64,000 nt of DNA from CAWFGW01 sp963815495 (GCA_963815495.1 CAWFGW010000029.1:318764-382763), one strand, 5' to 3'; shown: positions 51,272 to 61,344, counted from the first letter of the stretch. Translations and numbers: made by a program. The notes: a model not told the origin generated them from the letters alone.

Positions 51272-53416
51272 TTATTTACTCAGAATCTTAAACTCTGTTC
51301 GTCTATTTTGCTGTCTACCTTCATCTGTTTCGTTTGTTGCAATTGGTTTGGATTCTCCATACCCTTTGTATTCAAGACGCTTGGAAGAAATACCTTTGTC
51401 AACCAAATAAGCAACAACAGCTTTTGCTCGGTCTTCTGAAAGTTTTTGATTGTATTCGTCAGAACCTCTGCTATCGGTATGACCAGAAATCTCAATTCTT
51501 AGAGAAGGCACCTCATTTAAGAAATTAATCAAACGAGTTAATTCTGGAATCGATACATCGCGCAAAGTAGCCTTATCAAAGTCAAAAAAGATGTTTTTCA
51601 ATACAATAGAGCTTCCTATAACCACTTTTTTCAACAAGACTTCTTTATTTACTTCATTATAGCCTTCACTAGCAGGAATGTCAAAATTTTCTGAGTGAAA
51701 CAAATAGCCATCAGCCTCTACAGCTATCCCGTAATTTTTTCCAGAAGGTAAAGAAACCAAAAATTTACCTGTCGAAGAGTTGGAGGTAAATGTCGCTACT
51801 TTTTCATTTTTCTCGTTATCTATTAATTCAATAGCTGCCTCAACTGGTTTTAAAGTAATGGCGTCTAAAACCACTCCTTTAAGTAAAGTAGTCTGGTTTT
51901 CAGTTATTGCAATTAAAGGCTCCACTACTTTTTCAGAAACTGGCGCAATAATGTTAGACAATAAATTATCTTCAGATAAAGCAATTACTTCTTTTTCTGG
52001 ACCTAAGAAAGTTATCTCATAAATATCTTGTTTCCCATAACCATCGCTGCTTTCCGTGGCATAAAACCCTTTCCTACCATTGGCAGTAATAGTAAAGAAC
52101 ACATCATCGTCAGGTCCATTTACTGGATAACCCAAATTTTCAGGCTTTGACCAGCTCCCATCTTCTTGTTTTACTGTTTTAAAAATATCATAGCCTCCCA
52201 TTGAGTCGTGTCCTTGGGAGCTGAAATAAAGTGTTTTACCATCTGGATGCAAGAAAACCCCATTTTCATGGTAAATCGTGTTAATGGTAGTCCCAATATT
52301 TACTGGATCATTCCATTTTTTCTTTTTTTCATCCCATTCGGTATAAAAAATATCATGCGTATAGCTTCCATCTTCAGCCAGTACATCAAGCTTCCCCATA
52401 TTGTCATCAGGCTTATTACTTACAAAGTAAATTGTTTTTTTATCTAACGAATACACCGCTGATGATTCGTGGTAACGCGTATTAATATGCTTATCCATTT
52501 TTTCAGGATGTGTCCATTTATCGCCTTTAAGGGTAGCTTCATACAATACGCCATCATAAGTAGTTGCATTATAAAAAATCATGTGAGAACCATCTGGAGT
52601 CAATGCTACTGTAGCATCCTGACCTTCTGTGTTAATCGGGTGCCCCAAGTTTACGGGAGTTGTCCATGTCTCGCCTTCACGGTGTGTGACGTAAATGTCT
52701 TCATAATAATCTTGTTCTTTTCGATCTTTTAAAGCATCTTTTTCAGTGTATTCATGCGAACCCAAAGAACCAGGTCTACGCGAAGTAAAATACATCGTAG
52801 CATTGTCAGCAGTAATTACTGGTCCATATTCTGGCCACTCAGTATTAATCACACTTCCTACATTATTCACAAAAACCCGTTCTGGGTTTGCTGAATATTT
52901 TCTACCTGCATCACATTCGCGGATGTGCTTTTCATACACTAAAATTTGTTCTTCAATTTCACGTTTGTTTTTGCTTGTCTTTCCTGATTTTAAATGTTGT
53001 TCATAAACACGATACCACTTAATTGCTTCGTTCCAATCTTCATGCTCATGATGCGCACGACCTAACTCCAATGCTATGTCATCAGCAACATACGGATCCA
53101 ATTTATATGCTCTTTCAAAATAATCTACCGCCTCTGCACGGTGTATCGTTTCGATAATACACTTACCAATCATGTAATTGAGCATGGCATGGTTTGGATT
53201 AAAAGCATAGGCTTTTTTTAAGTGTCTTAAAGCATTTTTTAACTGAAATTCCCCTTGATGATAGAGGTGTTCACCTGTTTCATACTCTTCCACAGCTTTT
53301 TTAAATCCCTCTTTATCATTAGGGAAATTTTTCTTATCAAAATCAACTTGCTGTTGAGAAAACCCGACAACCGATAATGAAATTAAAACAAATAATATTA
53401 CGTATCGCATTTTCAT
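51272..53416 (-). CDS. PorE-like OmpA-family protein (TPR, PD40 propeller, CRD, OmpA)
   Basis: About 714 residues from the ATG at 53416, next to the stop of the TPR gene (53418). Signal peptide (VVGFSQ). Order: TPR-like repeats (about 25-150), WD40/PD40-type propeller with repeats such as DNATMYFTSRRPG, DGSHMIFYNATTYDG and DGKTLYFSSQGHDSMGG (180-480), carboxypeptidase-regulatory beta-sandwich (515-600), and OmpA-C peptidoglycan-binding domain (610-714, ISGHTDSRGSDEYNQKLSEDRA). This is the architecture of PorE of the T9SS, but unrelated OmpA/PD40 proteins share it. Confidence 0.85.
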   Translation of the reverse strand: MKMRYVILFVLISLSVVGFSQQQVDFDKKNFPNDKEGFKKAVEEYETGEHLYHQGEFQLKNALRHLKKAYAFNPNHAMLNYMIGKCIIETIHRAEAVDYFERAYKLDPYVADDIALELGRAHHEHEDWNEAIKWYRVYEQHLKSGKTSKNKREIEEQILVYEKHIRECDAGRKYSANPERVFVNNVGSVINTEWPEYGPVITADNATMYFTSRRPGSLGSHEYTEKDALKDRKEQDYYEDIYVTHREGETWTTPVNLGHPINTEGQDATVALTPDGSHMIFYNATTYDGVLYEATLKGDKWTHPEKMDKHINTRYHESSAVYSLDKKTIYFVSNKPDDNMGKLDVLAEDGSYTHDIFYTEWDEKKKKWNDPVNIGTTINTIYHENGVFLHPDGKTLYFSSQGHDSMGGYDIFKTVKQEDGSWSKPENLGYPVNGPDDDVFFTITANGRKGFYATESSDGYGKQDIYEITFLGPEKEVIALSEDNLLSNIIAPVSEKVVEPLIAITENQTTLLKGVVLDAITLKPVEAAIELIDNEKNEKVATFTSNSSTGKFLVSLPSGKNYGIAVEADGYLFHSENFDIPASEGYNEVNKEVLLKKVVIGSSIVLKNIFFDFDKATLRDVSIPELTRLINFLNEVPSLRIEISGHTDSRGSDEYNQKLSEDRAKAVVAYLVDKGISSKRLEYKGYGESKPIATNETDEGRQQNRRTEFKILSK

Positions 53417-53417
53417 A

Positions 53418-54506
53418 TTAGTTACAACTTTGCTGTAAATATTTTTCCGCATTTTTCAACCCCATTTCTTTAGCCTTACTCCAATCTTTGCAAGCACCAT
53501 CAAAGTCACGAATCATTTCTCTTGAAATACCCCTATTAAGATAAAAGACTCCATTATCAGGATTTAGAGAAATTGCTTTAGTATAATCTTGAATTGCATT
53601 TTCATACTTCGCTAATTTATAACTAGCATTTGCCTTATTATTCCATGCTAAAGCATAATCATCTTTCAATCGTATCGAATTTTCAAAATCCTTTATTGCT
53701 TCTTCATATTGACCCAATTCTAGCTTACTTCTACCTCTATTGTTATAGGCAATGTAATAGTCAGAGTTTAGCTGTATTGCTTTAGTATAACTTTTAATTG
53801 CCTCTTCGTTATTTCCCATTAACCTTAATACACTCCCTAGGTTATTATGGATATAAGATTCATTTGGACTTATCTCAATGGCCTTCTGGTAATCTGCAGC
53901 AGCTCCTTTATAATTTTCTAATGCTCTGCGTGCACTACCTCTATCATTATAAGCATTAACCAATGTTTTGTCATAATTAACTGCCGAAGTAAAATCTTTT
54001 TCTGCTTCTTTATAATTAGCATTTAAATATGCGATAAGGCCTCTATGATAATATCCCATGGCATGAGTCGGATTTAACTTGAGATGTTCATTCAAATCAT
54101 TTAAGGCGCCTTCAACATCTTTTAATTTTTCCTTTGCTCTTGCTCGACCAAAATAGGCCATTGTACCGTCTTTTTGACGTGAGATCACCAACGTGTAATC
54201 TTCTATGGCACCCTTAAAGTCATTTATATCATAACGAGCTGTTGCTCTATTTAAATAAGCTTGCGTAAATGTAGGGTCTAAGCTTACTGCAGTAGAATAA
54301 TGAGAAATTGCATTTGCGTAATTTTTTTTGTGAAATGCATTTACACCTTCATTATATGCTTTTTGTGATTCCCTGATTTTAGATTTAGCAGCATCTTCCA
54401 CTATAACCAGTTCTTCTTTTTCTTGTAACTCATCAGCTGTTTGTGCATACATAACCAGACTAGAAATCACACTAAAAAAAAAGATTAATAAATATGTTTT
54501 TTTCAT
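53418..54506 (-). CDS. Exported TPR-repeat protein
   Basis: 362 residues. Signal peptide (cleavage near MYAQT), then about eight TPR units of 34 residues spanning 45-350 (for example AISHYSTAVSLDPTFTQAYL, AIKSYTKAIQLNSDYYIAYN). Probably a scaffold at the cell envelope. It ends one base before the OmpA start, so the two are co-transcribed and may bind each other. Confidence 0.9.
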   Translation of the reverse strand: MKKTYLLIFFFSVISSLVMYAQTADELQEKEELVIVEDAAKSKIRESQKAYNEGVNAFHKKNYANAISHYSTAVSLDPTFTQAYLNRATARYDINDFKGAIEDYTLVISRQKDGTMAYFGRARAKEKLKDVEGALNDLNEHLKLNPTHAMGYYHRGLIAYLNANYKEAEKDFTSAVNYDKTLVNAYNDRGSARRALENYKGAAADYQKAIEISPNESYIHNNLGSVLRLMGNNEEAIKSYTKAIQLNSDYYIAYNNRGRSKLELGQYEEAIKDFENSIRLKDDYALAWNNKANASYKLAKYENAIQDYTKAISLNPDNGVFYLNRGISREMIRDFDGACKDWSKAKEMGLKNAEKYLQQSCN

Positions 54507-54581
54507 AAAATGACTTTTTACAACTGTAATATACTTACAAACTAAGATTTTAAAAAATTATTAATCTTTCTGAAAAAAAAA

Positions 54582-55466
54582 TCACAAAAACTTCGGAGAT
54601 ACTGATAGGTTTTTCCCACCGTTTGTCCAATCATAAAAACCTCTTCCAGATTTTGCTCCCAGCTCACCAGCAATCACCATATTCACTAATAAAATGTTTG
54701 GAGCAAATTTAGCATCACCAAATCCTTCGTAAAGCACTTCTAAAATATTCTTACAGATGTCTAAACCTATATAATCAGCCAATTGAAGTGGTCCCATAGG
54801 ATGTGCCATCCCTAATTTCATAATTTGATCAATTTCACTTACACCTGCTACACCTTCATGCAATGTATGTATAGCTTCATTAATCATAGGCATTAAAATT
54901 CGATTGGCTACAAACCCAGGAAAATCATTCACAACAACTGCCTTTTTACCTATTTTCTCGCATACAGAAACGATGGTACTTGTACAGGCTTCTGACGTAT
55001 GATAACCATTAATAACCTCCACCAACTGCATTATTGGAACAGGGTTCATGAAGTGCATGCCAATGACTCGCTCCGGTAATATCACAGCTGACGCCAATTT
55101 TGTGATTGAAATTGACGATGTGTTGGTAGCTATAATTGTTTTATCGGAAACTACGCTAGCAACCTCCTTTAGTACGTTACTTTTTAGAGTTACATTTTCG
55201 CTTATCGCCTCGATAACTATAGCTGATTGCGGAAAAATAGCTGTAGTTGACGAAATTAAAGATATACGTTGTAGGGCACCCGACTTTTCATTTTCAGTGA
55301 CTTGACCTTTTGATTGCTGTCTGCTCAAATTATTTTCAATAGCAGCATAGCCTTTTTCTAAAGCAGTCTGATTTATGTCCAACAACTGGACAGCAAACCC
55401 GTTTAAGGCAAAAACATGAGCAATGCCATTACCCATGGTACCCGCACCTATGACACAAACCTTCAT
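54582..55466 (-). CDS. 3-hydroxybutyryl-CoA/3-hydroxyacyl-CoA dehydrogenase
   Basis: 294 residues, usual length of short-type 3-hydroxyacyl-CoA dehydrogenases. NAD-binding VIGAGTMGNGIAHVFA at 4-19. The catalytic His segment GMHFMNPVPIMQLVEVI is near residue 138, with Ser and Asn of the active site in NTSSIS and FPGFVANRIL. The substrate chain length is undetermined. Overlaps the small gene before it by 4 bases, suggesting coupled translation. Confidence 0.92.
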   Translation of the reverse strand: MKVCVIGAGTMGNGIAHVFALNGFAVQLLDINQTALEKGYAAIENNLSRQQSKGQVTENEKSGALQRISLISSTTAIFPQSAIVIEAISENVTLKSNVLKEVASVVSDKTIIATNTSSISITKLASAVILPERVIGMHFMNPVPIMQLVEVINGYHTSEACTSTIVSVCEKIGKKAVVVNDFPGFVANRILMPMINEAIHTLHEGVAGVSEIDQIMKLGMAHPMGPLQLADYIGLDICKNILEVLYEGFGDAKFAPNILLVNMVIAGELGAKSGRGFYDWTNGGKNLSVSPKFL

Positions 55467-55699
55467 TCTTGGTTCACAATTAAGTCTGACCGCTGAATTA
55501 ACTTGAGAACCAACTCATGTTTATCACCATCGGCATCAATAAGCTTTATCAAGATATTCGGATTGTCTTTGTTTTTGTCAATGGTAATAGACTCTACCCT
55601 GTTGTCGGTCAATCGGGTGTTAATTTCACTCTGTAAACTTTGAATTACCTCACCTATTTCTAACTCTAGTTTACTCGGGTTATAAGAAGTTGTAATCAT
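55463..55699 (-). CDS. Hypothetical protein
   Basis: 78 residues, hydrophilic, with helix-then-strands look (ELEIGEVIQSLQSEINTRL, DKNKDNPNILIKLIDADGD, KHELVLKLIQR). No family recognised. Its stop overlaps the dehydrogenase start by 4 bases. Confidence 0.65.
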   Translation of the reverse strand: MITTSYNPSKLELEIGEVIQSLQSEINTRLTDNRVESITIDKNKDNPNILIKLIDADGDKHELVLKLIQRSDLIVNQE

Positions 55700-55797
55700 A
55701 TATTATTCATTTTTTAAAATGTGGATAGGTTTCTTAAACCTAAATTCAAACTGGCTTACGTTTTTCTTATATATTTGTTACCGCATTTTGCATTAAC

Positions 55798-56334
55798 ATG
55801 GGAAAAGAACTTTATAAGAAATTTGAACAAGAAGCGCTTAACTGGATTAAACGTTTAGAAAACTACAACGAAGGTCCATTTAAGAAAAAAAAATCTGACA
55901 AAGAATGGTCGATGGGAGAGCTTTATCAGCACCTATTTGTGGCGACTCTCCATTTCCACATCAAAAATTGTAGAGATTGTATTATAAAACAGAATGGTAA
56001 ATCAGGAGGTGGCAGAACATTTAAAGGTTTTCTTGCAAGAACTATTGGTTCTTATCCTTCAGGAAAATATAATCCTCAAATCAATCAAGACTTCCCACCT
56101 CAACAACCTGAAAACATCTCTATCTCTAAAGATCGTCTGATAAAACTTTTAAAGGAAATGGAGAAATTAAGCCAAGAGCTCAACTCGATTACAAAAGCAG
56201 ATTTAAAATATAAAATAGAACATCCAATCTTGGGCTTTCTGAATGCTAAGGAGTGGTATGAAGATGTTGAACAACATTTTCAACATCATAGAAAACAACG
56301 TGAAAAAATAGAGCAAACATTAGTGATTAATTAA
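55798..56334 (+). CDS. DinB-like (DUF1569-type) protein
   Basis: 178 residues, mostly helical. The first helix ends NEGPFKKKKSDKEWSMGELYQHL, which matches the DinB/YfiT pattern of W..GE...H. A later His cluster VEQHFQHHRKQ could complete the metal triad of the four-helix bundle. Possible thiol- or small-molecule transferase; the substrate is unknown. The stop overlaps the convergent glycosyltransferase stop. Confidence 0.75.
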   Translation: MGKELYKKFEQEALNWIKRLENYNEGPFKKKKSDKEWSMGELYQHLFVATLHFHIKNCRDCIIKQNGKSGGGRTFKGFLARTIGSYPSGKYNPQINQDFPPQQPENISISKDRLIKLLKEMEKLSQELNSITKADLKYKIEHPILGFLNAKEWYEDVEQHFQHHRKQREKIEQTLVIN

Positions 56335-57292
56335 TGTTTACTGTTTTTCTAACCAAATAATCACCTTTTCTGGAATTTAAGTGCACCATTTCACCAATAA
56401 ACCCTGCCAAAAATAACTGAACACCACAGATTAAAGCCACTAAAGAAAGGTAGAACAAGGGTTGATCAGTGACTTCACGTACAGCGATTTTATGGCTTAA
56501 TCCTATTAATTTTTCTATAATAAGCCAAGCAGCAGTACCTACCCCCAAAAGAAAAGAAATCATGCCCATACTGCCAAAGAAATGCATTGGTCGAGTTCGG
56601 AATTTCGAAACAAAGGTAATTGACATTAAGTCTAATAGACCATTCACAAATCGCTCTAGCCCAAACTTAGTTTCACCATATTTACGCGCACGGTGTTCTA
56701 CAACCTTTTCTCCTATTTTAGAAAAACCTGCCCACTTAGCAATCACAGGAATGTAGCGATGCATTTCACCATAGACATGAATACTTTTCACCACATCCGA
56801 ACGATAGGCCTTTAAACCGCAGTTAAAGTCGTTTAATTTTACTTTGGAAACCCAACGAGTGGCCCCATTAAATAGCTTGGTGGGAATTGTCTTTGACAAG
56901 GGATCATACCTTTTCTTTTTCCAGCCAGAGACTAACTCATAACCATCTTCAACAATCATTCTATATAAATCCGGAATTTCATCAGGGCTGTCTTGAAGAT
57001 CAGCATCCATGGTAATCACCACTTCACCTACCGACTCTTGAAATCCCATGTGCAATGCAGCCGATTTACCATAATTCCGTTGAAAAGAAATTCCTTTAAC
57101 ATTCGCATCTTTTGCAGCTATGGTTTCTATTACCTTCCATGACGAATCTGAACTACCATCATTTATAAATATCACTTCATATGTAAAAGAATGTTCATTC
57201 ATTACCTTTACAATCCATTCATGGAGTTCTGGCAATGATTCTTCTTCATTAAATAAAGGTATTACAACAGATATATTTTTTTCAACCATCAT
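56327..57292 (-). CDS. Membrane glycosyltransferase family 2 (DPM1/GtrB-like)
   Basis: 321 residues. GT-A domain at 1-225 starts ISVVIPLFNEEESLPELHEW. The nucleotide/metal motif DADLQDSP lies near 95-102, and GLKAYRSDV with the HRYIPVIAKWAGF stretch follows. Two C-terminal membrane helices (about 232-257 and 275-300). Typical of polyprenyl-phosphate mannosyl/glucosyltransferases that load sugar onto a lipid carrier. The upstream DUF4199 gene touches it. Confidence 0.9.
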   Translation of the reverse strand: MMVEKNISVVIPLFNEEESLPELHEWIVKVMNEHSFTYEVIFINDGSSDSSWKVIETIAAKDANVKGISFQRNYGKSAALHMGFQESVGEVVITMDADLQDSPDEIPDLYRMIVEDGYELVSGWKKKRYDPLSKTIPTKLFNGATRWVSKVKLNDFNCGLKAYRSDVVKSIHVYGEMHRYIPVIAKWAGFSKIGEKVVEHRARKYGETKFGLERFVNGLLDLMSITFVSKFRTRPMHFFGSMGMISFLLGVGTAAWLIIEKLIGLSHKIAVREVTDQPLFYLSLVALICGVQLFLAGFIGEMVHLNSRKGDYLVRKTVNIN

Positions 57293-57804
57293 TATTTCCT
57301 AAATACAATTGACAGAAAAACAGCATAAAAAAAGCCAAATAAGCTAAATCGTAAAATTTTATCTGAAAGAATACTTCCAACAGTAGTTTCCTTTAATTGA
57401 TTAATTTGCTGATATATTTCTTCTTTTGTCCTTCCTGAAGCAATATAAAAATCCATGTTTTTTAACAATTCCGAATTTTTAATCACAATACTTTCATTCA
57501 AATAGTTGGGGTCAAACCAATAAAAAAGAAGCATTAAAAAAAAGGAAAACAGGACTAACGAACCAATTATCACCCCTTCCGACAAGATTATTCCTTGCCA
57601 AAAACGTAACTCGCCATTGTTATAATATTTTTTAAAAAAAAATAAAGTAATGCCACAAAAAGGAATCGGTATAAAAGCTTCCAAGCCCATGAGCCTGCTA
57701 AATAGAGGAACACCCGACAGGTACAGGGACAGAAAATAAACTACACACAATAGTCCGCTTACTATAATTGGTTTTAAAGCAACCTGGATATACAAATTCC
57801 TCAT
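57292..57804 (-). CDS. DUF4199 family membrane protein
   Basis: 170 residues with four membrane helices (about 10-30, 38-55, 70-98 and 145-165). The soluble part between helices 3 and 4 (TKEEIYQQINQLKETTVGSILSD) is typical of DUF4199, a Bacteroidota-specific family without known function, commonly encoded beside this type of glycosyltransferase and dihydroorotase. Confidence 0.85.
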   Translation of the reverse strand: MRNLYIQVALKPIIVSGLLCVVYFLSLYLSGVPLFSRLMGLEAFIPIPFCGITLFFFKKYYNNGELRFWQGIILSEGVIIGSLVLFSFFLMLLFYWFDPNYLNESIVIKNSELLKNMDFYIASGRTKEEIYQQINQLKETTVGSILSDKILRFSLFGFFYAVFLSIVFRK

Positions 57805-57808
57805 TAAC

Positions 57809-59062
57809 CTATAGTTTTTTTAACAGCCCTTTATTGAAAATAGCTATAGCTTTTCCATTTAACTTCTTCCCTATGAAAGGGGTGTTTTTTGATTTTGATG
57901 CAATCATTTTCTCCTCAAACACCCATTCTTGTGAATCATCAAAAACAGTAATGTTAGCAACACTACCTTCTTCAATTTTGGGATACTCAATTTTCAAAAT
58001 GCTTCGAGGGGCAATGGTCAATTTATCAACTAACTCATTTATGGATAATTTAGCATATGTATTCGCCACAGCAAACAACGTTTGAACTCCAATAATACCA
58101 AAATCTGCTAAGTCAAACTCTAACTGTTTTGCTTCGGTATCATGAGGCGTATGATCAGAGACGATGCAGTCAATTACCCCTTCTTTTAATGCCTTTTGTA
58201 GAGCTTTAATGTCTTCTTTTGTTCGGAAAGGAGGGTTAACTTTATAATTAGAATCAAAATCAGCAATCACAGCATCGTCAAAAGCGAGCTGATGAGCAGC
58301 GACATCACAAGTTACATTTAATCCTCTTTTCTTTGCTTCCCTTATTAAGGCGACAGATTCTTTTGCTGAGATACATGAAAAATGAAAGCGGCCACCTGCA
58401 TAGGTTAATACTTCCAATACTTTTTGAATGGCAATAGTCTCAGCTAAAGCAGGCATACCTTTCAAACCACTTAAAGTGCTATTTATACCTTCATTTACTA
58501 CACCTTCTTTTACCAGGTATTTATCAAAAACTTTATTGATAATCACACTGTCTACTTTTTGAAGGTACTGTAATGACTTGAGCAAGATGCCTGTATGCCA
58601 AATGTTGTTTTCGCCATCGCTAAATGCTGCTGCTCCCGCGTTATCCAAATCTAACATTTCAACTAATTCTTCTCCTCTGTTTGATTTAGTTACCGATGCA
58701 TAGGGATAAACATCAACAATATTGGATTGAGTTCTTGCTTTAATATATTCTAAGACATCTTTCGTGTCTACAGTGGGTTTTGCGTTTGGCAATGTACCTA
58801 CACCTGTTACACCCCCAAGAGCTGCCGAATTTAAAAGTGTTTCAAAAGTTTCTCTGTGCTCATAACCAGGATCAAGCGACTGAACACGCATATCAAGCCA
58901 ACCTACAGAAATTTTTAAGCCAGCGCAATCAAACTCTTTTTTTGCAGACAGCTTATCACCAATCTGAGTAATTATTCCTTTCTCAATTAAAACATCCTTA
59001 TTTTGCCCATTATACTTACTTAATGAATCAACTATTACGGCATTTTTAAGAACTAAACTCAT
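57809..59062 (-). CDS. Dihydroorotase-like protein lacking the metal-binding HxH motif
   Basis: 417 residues, full-length amidohydrolase fold of the PyrC/PyrX type. The usual DxHxH after strand 1 is replaced by DMRVQSLDPGYEHRET (57-72), so both metal-binding His are missing. The later parts are kept as TCDVAAHQL and SDHTPHDTEAK, including the aspartate near the active site. It may be a non-catalytic dihydroorotase paralogue, as the pseudo-DHOases that support aspartate transcarbamoylase. Start overlaps the BatA-like stop by 4 bases. Confidence 0.85.
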   Translation of the reverse strand: MSLVLKNAVIVDSLSKYNGQNKDVLIEKGIITQIGDKLSAKKEFDCAGLKISVGWLDMRVQSLDPGYEHRETFETLLNSAALGGVTGVGTLPNAKPTVDTKDVLEYIKARTQSNIVDVYPYASVTKSNRGEELVEMLDLDNAGAAAFSDGENNIWHTGILLKSLQYLQKVDSVIINKVFDKYLVKEGVVNEGINSTLSGLKGMPALAETIAIQKVLEVLTYAGGRFHFSCISAKESVALIREAKKRGLNVTCDVAAHQLAFDDAVIADFDSNYKVNPPFRTKEDIKALQKALKEGVIDCIVSDHTPHDTEAKQLEFDLADFGIIGVQTLFAVANTYAKLSINELVDKLTIAPRSILKIEYPKIEEGSVANITVFDDSQEWVFEEKMIASKSKNTPFIGKKLNGKAIAIFNKGLLKKL

Positions 59063-61020
59063 TTTAAATAATTAATCAATATAATCTCAATAAAAAAGAA
59101 TACTAGTGATAAAGTTAGGCAATATTTCCAGATTGAAACACCTGATTTTTCACTACTACTAAAATTTTCATTCCAGTTATTAATGGACAAATTCTCTACT
59201 GTAGCTTCAGGAAACATGTTCTTAACTTCGTCATCCGAGTAAAACTCCATTTTTGACTCACTTTTATTTAAGTTAAAAGCAATCTTAGCAAAAGTTGAAT
59301 CATTTTTTTCCAGCTCATATATCCCAGGCTGAATAACATATTTACCTGCATCAAATACGATTTCGGAATTAGGCCCTAATGTGAAATCAATAAGTAAATT
59401 ATCATTCTTCGACTTTAAACTAATTTTATCATTCACACTAAAATCACCTATTAACGTTACTTCATCATCGATAGAATAACTCAATTGTGTATTTACATGT
59501 GTAGAAGACATTGCTATTTTATACATGATAGGAACAAACAATGCATGAGTATGAATTCGTGTAAAGTCATTGTTTAAGGGAACTGTAAAAACATATAATT
59601 GATCTTTCTTTGCCAACAAAGGTGATTTGTCTAAAAATGAGACAATACCATTGCTGTGATTTTGCGACAATATGATCATCTTTTTACTCGTGGTAAAATC
59701 AAACTTTGTTTTATTATCACTAAAAACACCATCAAAAAAGTTGTCGTTTACAGTTGAACTTAAATTATAAAAAGTAGTGTCTTCAACTAATCGGATCATT
59801 CCGACTTGATTTTTCAACTCATTAAGAATTAAATCTTGCTCACTTAAATCTGTAGGGGGTATATAAACAATGGTACTTGTCATTAACTTGGTTTTTAACA
59901 GTCCCGCTAATAGTTCATTTCCTTTTATCTGATCAAATAAAATAACATTAAACTTAGACAATTCATCTATGGATAAGTTAGCTTTTGAATAGGTGGAAAC
60001 CTCAAATGTCGGTTCATTTTCATATACTTTTTTTATTAAATTATCACCTCCATTTTCTGTTAATACAGCTATAGGAATTTTATTACCAGTTGACATGGTA
60101 AAAAAATAAGTGTTATCGAACACAACATTATCATCTATTTCAAGTCTGCAAGCGTAATCTCCTGATTTTTCAATAGTGAAATCAAACCTAAGTGATCCTT
60201 TACTATTTTCTATTGTAGAAGTAGCTACTTGTATGTCGTTAATAAAAAGTTTACACGTCACATTAGCAGCACCAGTACCGCTTGAAGAATAGTTCACACT
60301 CAATTGGCTAACTTTACCTAATTCAACAAATGGTGATTCTAGCCAAACAGAATCAATAATCACATTGAATTTTTCAAAATCATTATTTAGTCTAATAATT
60401 TTCCAATTTGTAAAATCTTCCTCATCACTTACTGAGATTGGTTTTTGGAAATCACTTATCAAAACCATTTCACTTTCACCATCATTTAATGTTGATATTC
60501 TATTAATATGATTATAACGAGAAATAACTTTTGATAAATTGAATGGCGCATTTGCTATTCCAACTTCATCAAGGAGTTCTTTAAAAGCATCCTTCGTATA
60601 AAAATAAAGTCCTTTTTTATCGAGGTTATTTTCATTCAGCGTAGCTGATTCGTAAGTATCAAGATCAGCCAGTATATACTTCTTTACAGTTTCCAGTACC
60701 CCAACATTTTGAGTATTTATACTAAGAGAGTTATCGATAAAGTAAACTCCATGCTTCTGGTCAGAATTTGTTTTACTCGCTGATACCAAAAAACTTAAAA
60801 CAGCTATAATGAGAAATAATAAAGCTAATACTCTAGAAGTAAGAACAGCTAAGTATTTAAGTTTATTGACTTTATTTTTTGAGTGTATAACTTGTTGTAA
60901 AAAAACTGTTCGTGAAAAAAAAACTTTTTTAGTTTTTACAAAACTCAATAAATGAATAATAATAGGGATTAGCAGAAAGAAAAATAACAACATATACCCT
61001 GAGTTTTCAATTCCCATCAA
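59059..61020 (-). CDS. BatA-type membrane protein
   Basis: 653 residues. The N-terminal double-membrane domain (MLLFFFLLIPIIIHLLSF, then KVFFSRTVFLQQV, helix near 62-82) is the BatA/TIGR02226 signature of Bacteroidota. A large periplasmic part and a last helix (near 635-652) follow. No VWA MIDAS motif (DxSxS) is kept. It is the first gene of a minus-strand run with the dihydroorotase-like protein, DUF4199 and the glycosyltransferase. Function unknown. Confidence 0.85.
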   Translation of the reverse strand: MMGIENSGYMLLFFFLLIPIIIHLLSFVKTKKVFFSRTVFLQQVIHSKNKVNKLKYLAVLTSRVLALLFLIIAVLSFLVSASKTNSDQKHGVYFIDNSLSINTQNVGVLETVKKYILADLDTYESATLNENNLDKKGLYFYTKDAFKELLDEVGIANAPFNLSKVISRYNHINRISTLNDGESEMVLISDFQKPISVSDEEDFTNWKIIRLNNDFEKFNVIIDSVWLESPFVELGKVSQLSVNYSSSGTGAANVTCKLFINDIQVATSTIENSKGSLRFDFTIEKSGDYACRLEIDDNVVFDNTYFFTMSTGNKIPIAVLTENGGDNLIKKVYENEPTFEVSTYSKANLSIDELSKFNVILFDQIKGNELLAGLLKTKLMTSTIVYIPPTDLSEQDLILNELKNQVGMIRLVEDTTFYNLSSTVNDNFFDGVFSDNKTKFDFTTSKKMIILSQNHSNGIVSFLDKSPLLAKKDQLYVFTVPLNNDFTRIHTHALFVPIMYKIAMSSTHVNTQLSYSIDDEVTLIGDFSVNDKISLKSKNDNLLIDFTLGPNSEIVFDAGKYVIQPGIYELEKNDSTFAKIAFNLNKSESKMEFYSDDEVKNMFPEATVENLSINNWNENFSSSEKSGVSIWKYCLTLSLVFFFIEIILINYLK

Positions 61021-61032
61021 CCAAAACTACAT

Positions 61033-61060
61033 AAAAAAACCCTTTAGGGATACTAAAGGG
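61033..61060 (-). terminator. rRNA operon terminator
   Basis: CCCTTTAG, loop GGATA, CTAAAGGG, followed on the minus strand by seven T, 22 bases after the 5S rRNA end. Confidence 0.9.
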
Positions 61061-61081
61061 TAGATTTAATTTATAAATAAG

Positions 61082-61190
<109 letters not shown>

Positions 61191-61344
61191 TTGTCTTTTG
61201 AGTTGTAAGTTTTAAGTTATGAGTTTTAAGTAGTTTGATATCCATTCCATATCAACTTAAGCTCATTACCTACTACTCTGACACAATATTATTATTGATC
61301 ATCATATAAAGTGGAAAGAAAAACTAAGATACTAAAGAGCTTCC
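61191..61344 (-). other. 23S-5S spacer with word-like repeat
   Basis: About 154 bases without tRNA. Between 61193 and 61240 it repeats AAGTTTTAAGTTATGAGTTT words like those in the nrt operon spacers and before nirD; the remainder is plain AT-rich sequence with rRNA processing potential. Confidence 0.6.
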
